64,000 nucleotides of DNA from Welwitschia mirabilis (lineage: Eukaryota > Gnetophyta > Gnetopsida > Welwitschiales). The position numbers and the translations under genes were made by a program. Positions within the stretch are counted from its first letter, which is position 1, and each line of letters opens with the position of its first letter. The stretch lies in assembly GCA_051453625.1 (NCBI GenBank), contig JBOZIK010000001.1, positions 256,564,233 to 256,628,232 on the forward strand. The letters run 5' to 3'. The notes under the pieces are model-generated. The model worked only from the letters and a program-made list of their open reading frames with translations. It ran no database searches and was not told the DNA's origin. This document shows, one piece after another, positions 1-11,608 of the stretch.

Positions 1-44
1 ACTTTTGTCTGGTTATCCAACCACTGTATTTTGGGTTTAACGAT

Positions 45-329
45 TTGAATAAGAAATTCTCTAAACCACCAATGATATACTATTATGTCCTCAGGGTCGC
101 ACTGAGAAAGGAAAATATTCAAATCCGAAATGAGTTTATCAAACAAGGAGAAATATTGATTAATATTGCTTCGATTCTGTTTTCCGCTCCTGAAGAAACG
201 GAATTGAATAAATTCTGGAACAACATCGACATTTCTTATCATAGATTATTTGTCAAATATGGATCACATACTAAAGGATACAAAGTTTTTTTCTTAACCA
301 TAAGAATATCATATTATCTTAAGATGTAA
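45..329 (+). CDS. Unrecognised 94-residue open frame
   Basis: An uninterrupted frame from ATG to stop, less AT-rich than the retrotransposon debris around it. The translation is mixed hydrophilic and aromatic with no signal peptide, membrane segment or motif I can name; the middle part (SAPEETELNKFWNNID) reads like ordinary protein. Upstream bases continue in the same frame only a short way to a stop, so this could be one exon or one surviving block of a longer gene cut by the window edge. I do not recognise the family. A chance frame or an old transposon fragment is also possible. Confidence 0.25.
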   Translation: MNKKFSKPPMIYYYVLRVALRKENIQIRNEFIKQGEILINIASILFSAPEETELNKFWNNIDISYHRLFVKYGSHTKGYKVFFLTIRISYYLKM

Positions 330-511
330 TAATTGCTAAATTGAAAGAAGAGCTTATCAAATTAGATGAGAGAGTTAAATCTATGTTGTAAAGTATAATA
401 GAGTTATTTTGGGTGATGTCCATGAATAGATTCCAATATTTTAGGTGAAGAAGATCATATGAATATGATGTCCCTAGATATAAATTCAAAAATTTACTCA
501 CCATTGGCTTT
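330..511. other. No gene seen
   Basis: AT-rich spacer between the first open frame and the duplicated composite unit. I see no coding, RNA or repeat signal in it. Confidence 0.4.
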
Positions 512-899
512 ATTAGTTATCAAAGTAATAGTTATAACTAGTTACATCAAGAAGAAAAACTAAATAAGAAATTCAATAGCCTATATAATGGTAATAAGAC
601 TAGCATCTAGGTTAAGTGGTGTGTAAATTTCATTTGATAATATTAATGATAATGAAGCTCTTGAATAAAAAGGTGAATTGATGTGAGTATAACTTAATAG
701 GCTCTTAGGAGCTAAGAAAGTTATAAAGCTTGTTATTATTTGAAGGAGTTAAGATTGGATGAACTATGAAAATATGAACTTCCAAGGGGAGTATAATCCA
801 GCAAGTAAGGATAGAACATGAAGAAAAAAACTATAAAATTCTACCTTACTTACAATGAATAACCTAATGACTTTAAAGACGAAAATATCTATCTAAAAT

Positions 900-2330
900 G
901 GAGACATTCCTTGTACGTGGAATATAAATCACTGATCAAGCACAACACTTGGAATTTAGAGACTTAGAAGAAAAGTGGTGAGAAACAAGTGGATGCTTAA
1001 AAACAAATAAAAATTTAATGGAACATTCAACAAGCATAAGGTAAGACTAGTAGGAAAAGGGTTTTACTCAAAAGAATGGCATTGATTACATAAATGCATT
1101 TATACTAATGTCCAAATCTTAAGCCATTTGTACTTTAGTTGCATTAGGAGCTTAAAAGAATGAAAAATGCATAAATTAAAATTAATGTAGAAGACACATG
1201 CCTAAATGAAGATATTAATGAGGATATCCACATGGATTAACCTAAAGGATTTAAAGTTGAATAATAGAAGCAAAAGATGTGTACACCTAGGAAGGATTTA
1301 TACAGATTAAAACAAGCACCTCACATTTGGTCTAGTAAGATGAAAAAATTTATTAAAAATGGGATTTGAAATGTATTTCTATTAGCACATGAATGAAACT
1401 TTGTTTTTGAAGTGATCATATTAAAATAACATATCTCATCATTTTCATAGACAATATATTTATCATTAGGGGTAGTGAAATAAGAATTACCAAGGTAAAG
1501 ATCTAATCAAGAAATTTTAGATCATTGATTTTAGTTTAATGAGATAGTACTTAACTATAGAATTAATTTAAAAAAATGAAAAGCTATTTCTAGGATGATC
1601 AATTGGTGATATGTTGGAGAATTTTGGAATGAAACATGAAAAAATAATTTTAATACTAATAGATCAAAGGAAATTTATAGCTGATGAATATTCTCAAGAT
1701 GTGGATGAAATTGTGTATCATAAACTTGTGGGAAGCTTAATATATGAAAACAATACTTGATTAGACATCTCATACATATTTGGAATATTAGAAAGGTATA
1801 TGATAAAACCAAAACAAATCCTATGTAGTTATATAAGTTTTGCATACATAAAAAAGATAAAGAATCTTAATTCAAAATTTAAAAAGAATTTTGAATTCAA
1901 GTTAAAGACATATTTAGATTTAGACTTTAGCATATTCAAAGATACTAAGATAATAATAATAGATTAGCTAACTCTACTGATTTCTTCATCAATATCATGG
2001 AGATTAAAAAGATATAAGACTATAACAGATTCTTCTATAGAAGTAGAATTTATTTCTACCTTAGAAATAAGCTAACTTAAAATGGACTTATAAAACTATA
2101 TATGGATAATTAATATTCTATTCACATGATAAATACTCTACTATTTCATTAAAAAAATCATATCTCCATTAAATTCCATATGATACATGAACTTATCCAA
2201 AATAGAGTAATTGAAGTGGAACATGTTTCAATAGCAGAGTAGGTTGTGACATTCTGATAAAGTATTAAGGTAGAGTGATGTTTGAATACTTTAGATATCA
2301 TCTAATATTTAACATAATGACATCCTCTTA
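900..2330 (+). pseudogene. Ty1/copia reverse transcriptase and RNase H, copy A
   Basis: Frames broken by many stops still read as a copia polyprotein C-terminal half. In order: RVRLVGKGFTQK-like residues at 1040-1075 followed by a GIDY remnant (RT N-terminus); a C-terminal RT block near 1290-1400 with a LYRLKQAP remnant; an RNase H block at 1990-2080 with ISW..KR and TDSSIEVEF, the usual SSTEAEY motif; and a tail near 2150-2290 matching the family's final H...H / EQVAD region. The family is a copy-and-paste retrotransposon polymerase that makes cDNA in virus-like particles. Gag, protease and integrase are absent upstream. Clearly non-functional. Confidence 0.75.
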
Positions 2331-2539
2331 GGATAATAAAAGCATAATAATTTTGGAAGATTAATTAAATATCTAGCAACCAAAGGCTAAATCAACCACT
2401 AGAGATTTTTATATTATAGTTTTATAAAGGATCACTAATATTTCAACTAGAATTACACTTGTGATTATGGGGAGAACCTACTAGTTGAAATATCTATAAG
2501 TCACTAGGATAATGATGTAGGATATGTTTCTAGTTTAGA

Positions 2540-3222
2540 TTTTTCATTTACATGGAATTTTCCTCTAGGAACTCTAGTTTTCTTACAAAAATATTTAGTT
2601 GTAGATGCATCATTATTGCATGTCATCACAAACTTCCATACTTAAGAAAGGGATTACATTTGAGACCCTTTAGTTTTAGCAAGTACCTATATTTTTTTAA
2701 GGCTTTACATGTTATGTTACTAATTAATTTATTACCTATTATTTTTATCCATTGTTTATCAAAATTTCTATTAAAAAGAACAAATTTGTGTTATTTTGTC
2801 TAAAAAAAAAACTAAATTGTCTAAAGTTCATGGATGTCAACTTAAGCTAAGAAAGCTAGCATCAATTTCAGAACTATGGCATGGTTGGTTTATGGAGCCA
2901 AGTGGGTTCCAAATCTTAGAAAAAGCCAAATAAATGCCAAAGTAACCTATCTATCTTATAACCCAATGCTAAACCAGTTTATAGTAGTAAAAATATGACA
3001 TACCTATGTCCTACCTAAGGATATCTATGACCATCATCTAATAAATATCAAGAAAATACCAACATGTAACTTTTGTTTTAAAGGGGTTTAAAAAAAACTA
3101 GCTTATCTTAAGGACTAGGTGTCATTCGTTCTTCATTCATGTTTCATCCATGATTGAAACTAAAGCTTAAAGATTTATTTCATTAAAGTGTTATTTTTCA
3201 TCATCCATTAGAAATACCCTTT
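2540..3222 (+). repeat. 5' half of Athila-type LTR, copy A (truncated)
   Basis: Closely matches 5175-5845 and more loosely 25260-25860. The shared stretch includes 'aagtacctatattttttt' at 2681, seen again at 5313. It ends near 3222 at the point corresponding to about 5845 in the complete LTR, so the second half is missing. An 83-codon open frame at 2552-2803 has a counterpart at 5214-5480, but it lies in LTR sequence and resembles no known protein. Confidence 0.65.
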
Positions 3223-5845
3223 TTGGTTATCAAATTAATAGTTGCAACAAGAAAGTCAATAGCCTATACAATGGTAGTAGGACTAGCATCTAGGATGAGT
3301 GGTGTGTAAATTTCATTTGATAATATTAATCACAATGAAACTCTTGAATAAGAAGGTGAATTAATGTAAGTATATCTCCATAAGATTTTAGGGGTTGAAT
3401 AAGTTAGAAAGCTTTTTATTCTTTGAAGGAGTTAAGATTGGATGNNNNNNNNNNATATGAATTCGCAAGTAGAGTATAATCTAGCAAGTAAAGATAAAAC
3501 ATGGATAAAAGCCTATAAACGTCTACCTTACTTACAATGAATAACCTAATGACTTCAAAGATGAAAATAGCTATCTAAAGTGAAGGCATTCCTCATACAT
3601 GGAATATGAATTACTAATCAAGAATAACACTTGGGATTTTGAGACTTAGAAGAAAAGTAATGAGAAACAAGTGGATGCTCAAAAACAAATACAAATTTAA
3701 TGGAAAATTCAACAAGCACAAGGTGAGACTAGTAGGAAAAGGTTTTACTCAAAATAATGACATTGATTACATGAATGCATTTATACTAATATCTAAGTCT
3801 TAAATCATTTGCACTTTAGTTGCATTAGTAGTTTAAAAAGAATGAAAAATGCATAAACTTGATGTAGAATATAAATTCCTAAATGAAGATGTTAAGGAGG
3901 ATATCTACATGACTTAACTTAAAAGTTGAAGGATAGAATAAGAATATGTGTAGACCTAGGAAGGCTTTAAATAGATTGAAACAAGAACTCACATTTAGTC
4001 TATTAAATGGGAAAAAAAAACTTATTAAAAATGGACTTTAAAATGTATTTCTATCAGCACACAGGTGAAACTTTTTTCATTAAGTGTTATCATTGAAATA
4101 ATGTATCTTATCTTTAGGGATACTACAATAAGAATTAGCAGCTAAAGAAAAATTTAACCAAGGAATTTCAGATCATTGATCTTTGTTTAATGAGATACTA
4201 CTTAGCTGTAGAAGTACTTTAAAAATATGGAAGGATATTTCTAGGATGATCACTTAGTGATATATTGAAGAAGTTTGAAATTAAGGACAAAAAAATAATT
4301 TCAATACTAATATATTAAAATGTGAAATTTGTAGCTGATGATTTTGTATCATAGACTTGTGGAAAACTTAATATATGGAGTCAATACATGATTAAACATC
4401 TCATACATATTTGAAATATTAGAAAGGTATATGATAAAAGCAAAACAAAGCATTACTATTTAGTTATGTAAGTTATACATACATAGAAAATAGCAAGAAT
4501 TTTAGTTTAAAATTTAAATAGAACTTTGAATTCAAGTTAGAGGCATATTTCAATTTAGACTTTAGCATATTCAATGATAGTAAGATATTAATAATAGATT
4601 ACTTAACTCTACTAATTTCTTCATCAATCTCATGAAGATTAAAGAGATATGAGACTATACCAAATTCTTCTATGGAAGTAGAATTTTTCTCTACCTTAGA
4701 AATAACCTCACTTAAAATGATCTCATAAAAGTATATGGATAATCAATGCACTATTCACATGATAAAGAATCTACTATTTCATGAAAAAACAATATTTCCA
4801 CAAAATTATAAATATTACATGAACTTGTTTAAAATAGAGTAGTTGAAGTAAAACATGGTCTAATAGTAGAGCAGGTTGTGACATTCTAATAAAGTCTTAA
4901 GGTAGAGTGATGTTTGAACACTTTAGATCTTTTCTAAGATTTAACACAATGGAATCCTCTTAGGATAATAAAATCATAAGAATTTGGAAAGATTAACTAA
5001 ATATCTAGTACCTAAAGGATAAATAAGAACAGGAGATTTTTATATTATAGTTTTATAAAGGATCACTAATACTGCAACTATAATTACACTTGTAATTATG
5101 GGGAGAACCTACTAGTTAAAATATCTATAAGCCACTAGGACAATGATGTAGGATATTTTCCTAGTTTAGATTTTTCATTTACATGAAAATTTCCTCTAAG
5201 CACTCTAGGTTTCTTGAAAAAAATATTTAGTTGTGGATGCTTCATTATTATGTGTCATCATGCACTTTCACACCTAAGGAAAGGACTACATTTTAGACCC
5301 TTTAGTTTTAGCAAGTACCTATATTTTTTTAAGGCTTTACATGTCATGTTAGTAATTAATTTATTACCTATTATTTTTATCCATTTTTTATTAAAAATGC
5401 TATTAAGAAGAACTAATTTGTGTTTTCTAATCTACAAAAAACCTAAGTTGCCTAAAGTCCATGGACACCAACTTAGCTAAGAACACTAGCATTACTTTTA
5501 AAACTATGGCATGGTTGATGTTATGTGGCTAAGTGGGTTTCAAATCTTATAAAAAAACAAACAAATTCCAAAGTAACCTATCCATATTACAAGCCAAGCA
5601 TAAACTAGTCTGTAGTAATTAAAGGATGATATACGTATGTCCTACCTAAAGATATCTATGACCATCATCTAATAAATATCAAGAAAATACTAATAGATAA
5701 CTTTTCTTCTAAAGGGATTTATAAAATACTAGCCTATCTTAAGGGCTAGGTGTAATTACTTCTTCATTTGTCTTTCATCCATGATTGAAATTGAAGCTTA
5801 AAATTTACCTTCATAAGCATTATTCTTTATCATTCATTAGAAAGA
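3223..5845 (+). repeat. Composite unit, copy B
   Basis: Second copy of the tandem duplication, including a 10-base N run at 3445-3454. It carries the same order of copia RT, RNase H and LTR as copy A. Unlike copy A, its LTR half continues without a break into the remaining LTR (to about 6588), so copy B is the original arrangement and copy A the derived one, or the duplication breakpoint lies inside the LTR. Confidence 0.65.
3600..4960 (+). pseudogene. Ty1/copia reverse transcriptase and RNase H, copy B
   Basis: Same broken domains as copy A: the RLVGKGFTQ remnant near 3725-3760, the copia RT body to about 4250, an RNase H segment near 4610-4700 with ISW..KR and SSMEVEF-like residues, and the C-terminal tail near 4780-4940. 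Stops and frameshifts occur throughout. Some lesions are shared with copy A and others are private, so decay preceded and continued after the duplication. No integrase, protease or gag is attached. Confidence 0.7.
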
Positions 5846-6588
5846 TCCTTTTTAGAGCTCCAATGATTATGATAAAGTCTTGTTTCATCATGAGGTTATA
5901 ATCCTCCATTATTCCTCCTTGGTATGAGGAAATGATCATTTCATTTAGCATCTATCATGTTATGTCTTGTATTTGCACTTTAATTTGATATTCTTTATAG
6001 TGATTGTATCATTGGTGAATGCACTTTGACCTATCATTTGATTTACTTTACTTTCTATATTTTGTTTAATTAAGATTACTAGTTATGTAATAGTTTTTCT
6101 AAGATGTCCTTTAATACTCATAAGATTAGGTTTCAATTCCTTATAGGTTCAAATGATTGATATGTTTGTAGATGATATATTTTATACTATCATTGTACTT
6201 TCCTATATTTCATTAAATAAATGATATTCCTTATTTCTACTTTCTTGTTCTTTAAAATCCACATGAAATAATTTATTTCCTATTTAAGAAATTAAGTTGT
6301 ACTTAATGGAATAACTTTTTAATTAGCTTAACTTTTGTATAATATATTACCTTGTGAACAATTATTTTAGATTCTTAAGAGCATACAATAATTCATCAAT
6401 TGATTACTTTTGAAACCTCTCTTATACTCAACATCAATCCATGACATTATCAAGAGTTCTTGAAAAGCTTTAAAAGAACTTTATAGTTTATATGAGAGAA
6501 CGATAATTAAGATCATCAATATTATTAAAAAAAGCCCTAATTTCTTATTTTTAGTATAGTAAGTATTTGGCACTACATTGAGAACTAA
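5190..6588 (+). repeat. 5' LTR of Athila-like element 1
   Basis: About 1.4 kb, matching the 3' LTR at 25230-26630 along its length (for example the 'catgaggttataa' stretch near 5892 and 25908) and the truncated LTR of element 2 from about 5850 onward. It is followed directly by the primer binding site. The left end is approximate because the homology fades into the copia remnant. Confidence 0.65.
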
Positions 6589-6590
6589 AA

Positions 6591-6608
6591 TTGGTATTTC
6601 TTGGCTTA
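6591..6608 (+). other. Primer binding site of Athila-like element 1
   Basis: 'ttggtatttcttggctta' corresponds to the Athila/Tat type primer site (TTGGCGCCGTTGCCGGGG) with several transitions. Element 2 has a better preserved copy at 33590-33607, which fixes the alignment. Confidence 0.55.
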
Positions 6609-7194
6609 TTAAAAAAATAATTTTTCTTATCATTTTTCATTTTTCTTTTATTATCTGAGTTTCCAACAGCAAAATTTCAAAAAGATGTTTTCTATTACAT
6701 GTTTTACACGAAATAGGTAGAACTAGAGCATAAGAGCATGGATTTATGAACATTTATTTTAAATTTGTATGTGGGATAGAATTTTTATCTAGGTTTATTT
6801 TATGTTATTATTTTTTTTAAACAAAGAGGATAGGTTTAATATTATCAATAAAATTTATGAAACCTATTTGTGGATTATGAGATCTATAAGAACTTGAAAT
6901 TGCGTGAATAAAAATTATAGAAATAGAAATTTTTTAATTAAAATAATGTTAACCTACATAATTTTTTACATTATTTATTATCTATTTTATGAAACCCAAA
7001 ATTTAAAAATTGACTAGTATCATTGACATTTGACTAATATCATCATACCTCAATACCTTTTTGTCATCTCTCAAACTGCAAATTTCTTTCTTTAACAAAT
7101 CCATTATTTAGTGTGAGTAGTCTACTAGAGAAAGGAGAAAAATTCATTTTTGCTAAATTTATTATGTCTATCATAGGTAGGGAAGATAATTTTA
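6609..7194 (+). other. Untranslated leader of Athila-like element 1
   Basis: AT-rich leader between primer site and gag. It aligns with 33608-34380 of element 2 (shared 'aggtttaa' and 'atttgacta' landmarks). No gene is seen. Confidence 0.5.
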
Positions 7195-8121
7195 AAATAA
7201 TTGTGACAACCCAAGTGTTCAACTACATATTATTGCATGATTTTAATTTCTCATACAAAAAAAATTAAAATAAAATAATCCATCATCAATTTTCTATCTA
7301 AATTTTATGCTCTAAGTTTTGAAGATTCTTATGAATAGTTAAGATAATTTAAACTATAATTTTGACTATTAAAAACCCAAGTGAGGTAGTTATAATGAGA
7401 GTTTTCCCTTTCTCCTTAAAGAAAAAAGCAAAATCTTAGTTGTACAATCTTAGACTTCACTCCATTAAATCATGAGAATACTTCACACAAAAATTCCTTA
7501 AGTAATTTTTAATACATATGAGAAATGCACTTATAATAAAATTATGAACTTTTAGAAATAAGATAAGAAACCTTTTTATGAAATCTATAAGCACTTTAAG
7601 AATTTAGTAAGAAAATGTGGATAACATGGCTTTGAAACTTAGAGACTATTAAGCATTTTTTATGAAGGACTAGATCCATAAAGTAGGCAATAATAGAGAC
7701 AATGGGTAATGAAAAATTCACATCTAAGGAACGAAATGAATCTTGGAAAACTTTTGAAATTATAGTTAAAAATTTTAAAAACTAGAAAAGACCCTTAAAT
7801 AATATAGAAGTAGGAAAATAAAACATTCAAGATCCTAAGGTAAGATAAGAAAACAAACTCACTCTAAAAATTTAACCACATCACTAATAGGTTGAAAAAA
7901 TTTAACATAACTTAACCCAAGATAAGTAGTTATGAAGCTATTTTTAATAAGTATGAAACTAGTAAGTATCCATCTATTCTAATCTATAAGGAATTAGCAA
8001 CTAAATACATGAATAACATTCATTCTAAAAAATCATTATTAAGATAACAAAAACCCAATTAACATTAAAGTAGATCACTAGAGGTTACTAAATAGTTTAT
8101 AAAAACATGATTAGTTATCAA
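7195..8121 (+). pseudogene. Athila-like gag, 5' part
   Basis: Broken frame that still reads as the Athila capsid domain: near 7577-7620 YEIYKHFKNLVRKC, then HGFET (about 7625) and SIFYEGLDP (about 7653-7680), the conserved LLRKCPHHG...FYxGL block of this family. The product would be the structural capsid protein of the retrotransposon particle. The region aligns with 34400-35375 of element 2. The sequence stops at the insertion of the minus-strand copia element and resumes at 18598. Confidence 0.7.
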
Positions 8122-9200
8122 TGTTAGAATTGACCATTCTAGAAGAGATGTGAAAAGGATAACTAAGATAGTTTTTGTAATCTAAAGTTTAACAATGAAG
8201 ATACAATAAAAACCGTGAACCAGTTTAATAAACTTATAGGTCTAATCTAGTCTTGATAAGAATTCATTCTATTCACAATGCATATGAATAATTTAACACA
8301 AAAATCAAACCAAATAGGTAAAGTAAAGAATACAAGAGATATTAAAAAAAACTTGTTTTCCTTTACTACTAATGTATCCTTCAACCACACTTCTTTGAGA
8401 CATTGGATTAGTCCTTTACCACTATAATTAGGATTTTGTGGTAATGCTTAGTCAAAAGTATAAGCTTAATCATTTTGGTTACAATCACAATAACTATCAA
8501 AATGGATTGGTACTAAAAAGAAAGTATAATTGAGAGTGAAGTGAAAGTCATAAAGAATAATATAGTTCAGCATAAATTACATAATATAGTTATACAAGGG
8601 ATAATTTGTGTCATGTAGACCATAATGGATAATAATTTAACTATTGTAATCTTCTAAATGATTCTTTAACATTACCAAAATAGTTTTTAATGGCTATTAA
8701 TGATCTTTAATGTTTATATTTCTTTTTGTTGTTAGTCTGATAGCCGATCCCTTTAATGTTTTGGTTAAAATTTGAAGAAATCTTTTATGGTATTTTGTTG
8801 AACCTCTAAAAAGATTAGTTAACTACTTATGTTACATTTTTGTTTTTGACTATGGATGATCATCCCTTAAGATAATCTAGTCGACCTCTAGGTAGTTAAT
8901 CCAAGATTCAAGTTGATGAATCATGTTTATCTTAATTCCTTGCAACATGTGGCTGATCCCCTAGAGAATGCTCATTGATCGTCTAGACTTTATCAATCTC
9001 TTCAGTTCATTCTACACAGACATCAATTCTAAGGTTTTCTTATCCTTTAATTTGTGCACTGCATGCCTTATTTACTTACTGTAATGTCTTTTGGTTTGAG
9101 CTTTAAGGTATTCACTTTTATCCTATAATAAGTGTTATACCATTAGTAAGATAAGATAAGATTTAGCTTATCATCAATTGACAATTTGAGAGGTGTAACA
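8122..9200 (-). repeat. 3' LTR of the Sirevirus-like element
   Basis: Matches 17486-18597 throughout, for example 'ctaatctagtcttgata' near 8234 and 17610 and 'cacttttatcctataa' near 9112 and 18510. The boundaries are TG at 8122 and CA at 9200. By eye the two LTRs agree at about four of five positions, so the insertion is old. Confidence 0.88.
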
Positions 9201-9270
9201 ATCTCCATCCTTATCATTAATGATAATCAAATCAAAATGGTATCTTCTCCTATGTTAGTGCTCCCCCTAA
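9201..9270 (-). other. Polypurine tract region
   Basis: On the minus strand AGGATGGAGAT directly abuts the 3' LTR, and a second purine run, TTAGGGGGAGC, lies about 50 bases upstream (plus 9260-9270). This paired arrangement, with GGGGGAG followed by a short spacer and GGAGATTGTTA, is usual at the 3' end of this copia branch and primes plus-strand cDNA synthesis. Confidence 0.7.
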
Positions 9271-9934
9271 ATACATGCCTAACACATTATGAAATGATTT
9301 CTGAAAGTCCAAATAATTTTAAATTAAATAAGGAATAATATAGATGATGTCATATAATAGGTGATAGTATAATTACCTCAATTATGTACTATTTGTATAA
9401 TCATAAGCTATAATAACTAACATTTTTCAAGACAATGATAAACATAGGAGAACATAGCATGGATATTGAAGATTTGTAATATTATGATCAGTAATAAAAG
9501 AGGTACATGTTAAAGTTAGCAACAAAGTATAGAAAACTAGCTAATTAACATACAAACACTAATATGAGAAAAGAAGTGGATCATAGTGAATAAGTATCCA
9601 TAGTGTGTACCTCTGTCAGTTTGTCATTAATGAAAAGAGAGGTTTAAAACATAATGAAAGGAAAACATAGTAAATATTAGAAAAATAAACTATGAAGCTA
9701 ATCAAAGTTGCTACATGATCCAAAGCAATAAGAGAAGTAATGATTATTAGCAACTTAAGAAGATGGTATTGGTAATGAATGAGAAGAAACTAAAGCTAAA
9801 GATGATGAAGGAATGGAGGACCATGACTATGGAGGAGTAGTAAGATCAGCAAACTAACAAAATCAAAGCATGTACTAAAATAAGGCTCCAAGTACTCAGT
9901 GATATGAGGTGGCCTTCTAAGTAAGTGTAAAATT

Positions 9935-10090
9935 AGGTGGCTTAGATGGTAGAGCATGTACTTCCTATGTCTACTACTATTTGAATGATTCCTTTTCGTT
10001 TAATGTTTGAGCATTATATTCCTTCTATAATTCTACTACTTGTTATTCTTCTTTCTCTTTCTCTTTCTCTTTCTTTCTTCTTTCTTTCAC
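9935..10090 (+). mobile_element. Possible tRNA-derived SINE
   Basis: 'gtggcttagatggtagagc' (about 9937-9955) is a good pol III A box in a tRNA-like head; 'tttgaatgattcc' about 25 bases later is a decayed B box. A pyrimidine-rich simple repeat, (TTTCTC)n-like, follows at 10045-10088 and may be the tail. No target duplication was found and the head is too mutated to be a tRNA gene. Confidence 0.4.
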
Positions 10091-10939
10091 CTCCATTTCC
10101 TCTGACTTTAATGTTGGGAATAATGTAAGGAAGTCTATTCTGGTGCTTTTGAATAAGTACATGCTAGAGAACATGCTCTAAATGATTTTGGTAATATTCT
10201 AGAATCTCATATCTCCTTAAGAAGATACAAGATGAACTACTAAATATCCTATTACTCATACAACCTAGTGTGGATAAGGATGAGAAAATTGATCATCAAA
10301 TCAATAGGCCTTATGGAACAAGTAGAATATGGCTGAAAGCCTAAGATCGAAGCCTATGATGCTACTTCTACTCTACTGCTAGTACGTTTAGGAATAGGAC
10401 TAGCCTCAAAAAGGGTCATGCATGACAATAAGTAGTTTAAAGGATATGATGATTATAAGATCATGATATTATGCTAAGGGAGTGGAATTTTGAAATGTAT
10501 GCATAATTCCATGATCAAGTCATCATAACAAAGAGTCTTTTTTCAAGCTAAACAGTGTGTATCAGAAATTTAAAAAATCATCATATGAGTATCCAACTTC
10601 TAATAACTACATAACCAATGTATAAATTTGAGCTGATAAAAAGTAACATCATCTCTATGTCCACTAAGAGGTAGAAGAATGTAACCAAGTATAAGATGNN
10701 NNNNNNNNTTACTTTAATTATTATTATCGACTTCTAATCAAATTTAGCTTCACATAGGTCAAGGACATGCTTAAATCACTCTGAATAATCAAATATTGAA
10801 AAGGAAAGATTGTGAACACCTCCTCTAAGAATACCTAGAGCCTCTACAATTATAGCTATCATAACTCAAAAGTATCTCCCTAACATCATGGTTTTGATCA
10901 CTGAATACTTGATTAAGATAATCCTAGCACTAGCATATA

Positions 10940-11608
10940 NNNNNNNNNNNNNNNNNNNNNNNNNNNNNNNNNNNNNNNNNNNNNNNNNNNNNNNNNNNNN
11001 NNNNNNNNNNNNNNNNNNNNNNNNNNNNNNNNNNNNNNNNNNNNNNNNNNNNNNNNNNNNNNNNNNNNNNNNNNNNNNNNNNNNNNNNNNNNNNNNNNNN
11101 NNNNNNNNNNNNNNNNNNNNNNNNNNNNNNNNNNNNNNNNNNNNNNNNNNNNNNNNNNNNNNNNNNNNNNNNNNNNNNNNNNNNNNNNNNNNNNNNNNNN
11201 NNNNNNNNNNNNNNNNNNNNNNNNNNNNNNNNNNNNNNNNNNNNNNNNNNNNNNNNNNNNNNNNNNNNNNNNNNNNNNNNNNNNNNNNNNNNNNNNNNNN
11301 NNNNNNNNNNNNNNNNNNNNNNNNNNNNNNNNNNNNNNNNNNNNNNNNNNNNNNNNNNNNNNNNNNNNNNNNNNNNNNNNNNNNNNNNNNNNNNNNNNNN
11401 NNNNNNNNNNNNNNNNNNNNNNNNNNNNNNNNNNNNNNNNNNNNNNNNNNNNNNNNNNNNNNNNNNNNNNNNNNNNNNNNNNNNNNNNNNNNNNNNNNNN
11501 NNNNNNNNNNNNNNNNNNNNNNNNNNNNNNNNNNNNNNNNNNNNNNNNNNNNNNNNNNNNNNNNNNNNNNNNNNNNNNNNNNNNNNNNNNNNNNNNNNNN
11601 NNNNNNNN
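10940..11608. other. Assembly gap, 669 N
   Basis: Unknown sequence inside the 3' region of the Sirevirus-like element. Frames spanning it are meaningless. Confidence 0.99.

Larger units (their letters stand above)
512..3222 (+). repeat. Composite unit, copy A (copia RT-RNase H plus half LTR)
   Basis: First copy of a tandem duplication. It opens with a segment around 'agttatcaaagtaatag' that reappears at about 3225, and it matches copy B base by base over long runs, for example 'tggtgtgtaaatttcattt' near 617 and 3300. The unit holds a decayed Ty1/copia reverse transcriptase/RNase H block followed by the 5' half of the Athila-type LTR also found at about 5190-6588 and 25230-26630. The LTR part stops abruptly near 3222, where the second copy starts. 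Spacing between matching points drifts from about 2683 to 2632 bp because copy B has small internal deletions. Confidence 0.7.

Noticed and set aside
2552-5480. Two similar open frames (2552-2803 and 5214-5480) as a conserved small protein pair
   Set aside because: They lie in duplicated LTR sequence, and the diverged third copy (from 25260) does not keep the frame, so similarity reflects duplication rather than selection.
9935-10000. tRNA gene
   Set aside because: A box is good but acceptor and anticodon stems cannot pair and the B box is degenerate; better read as a SINE head.
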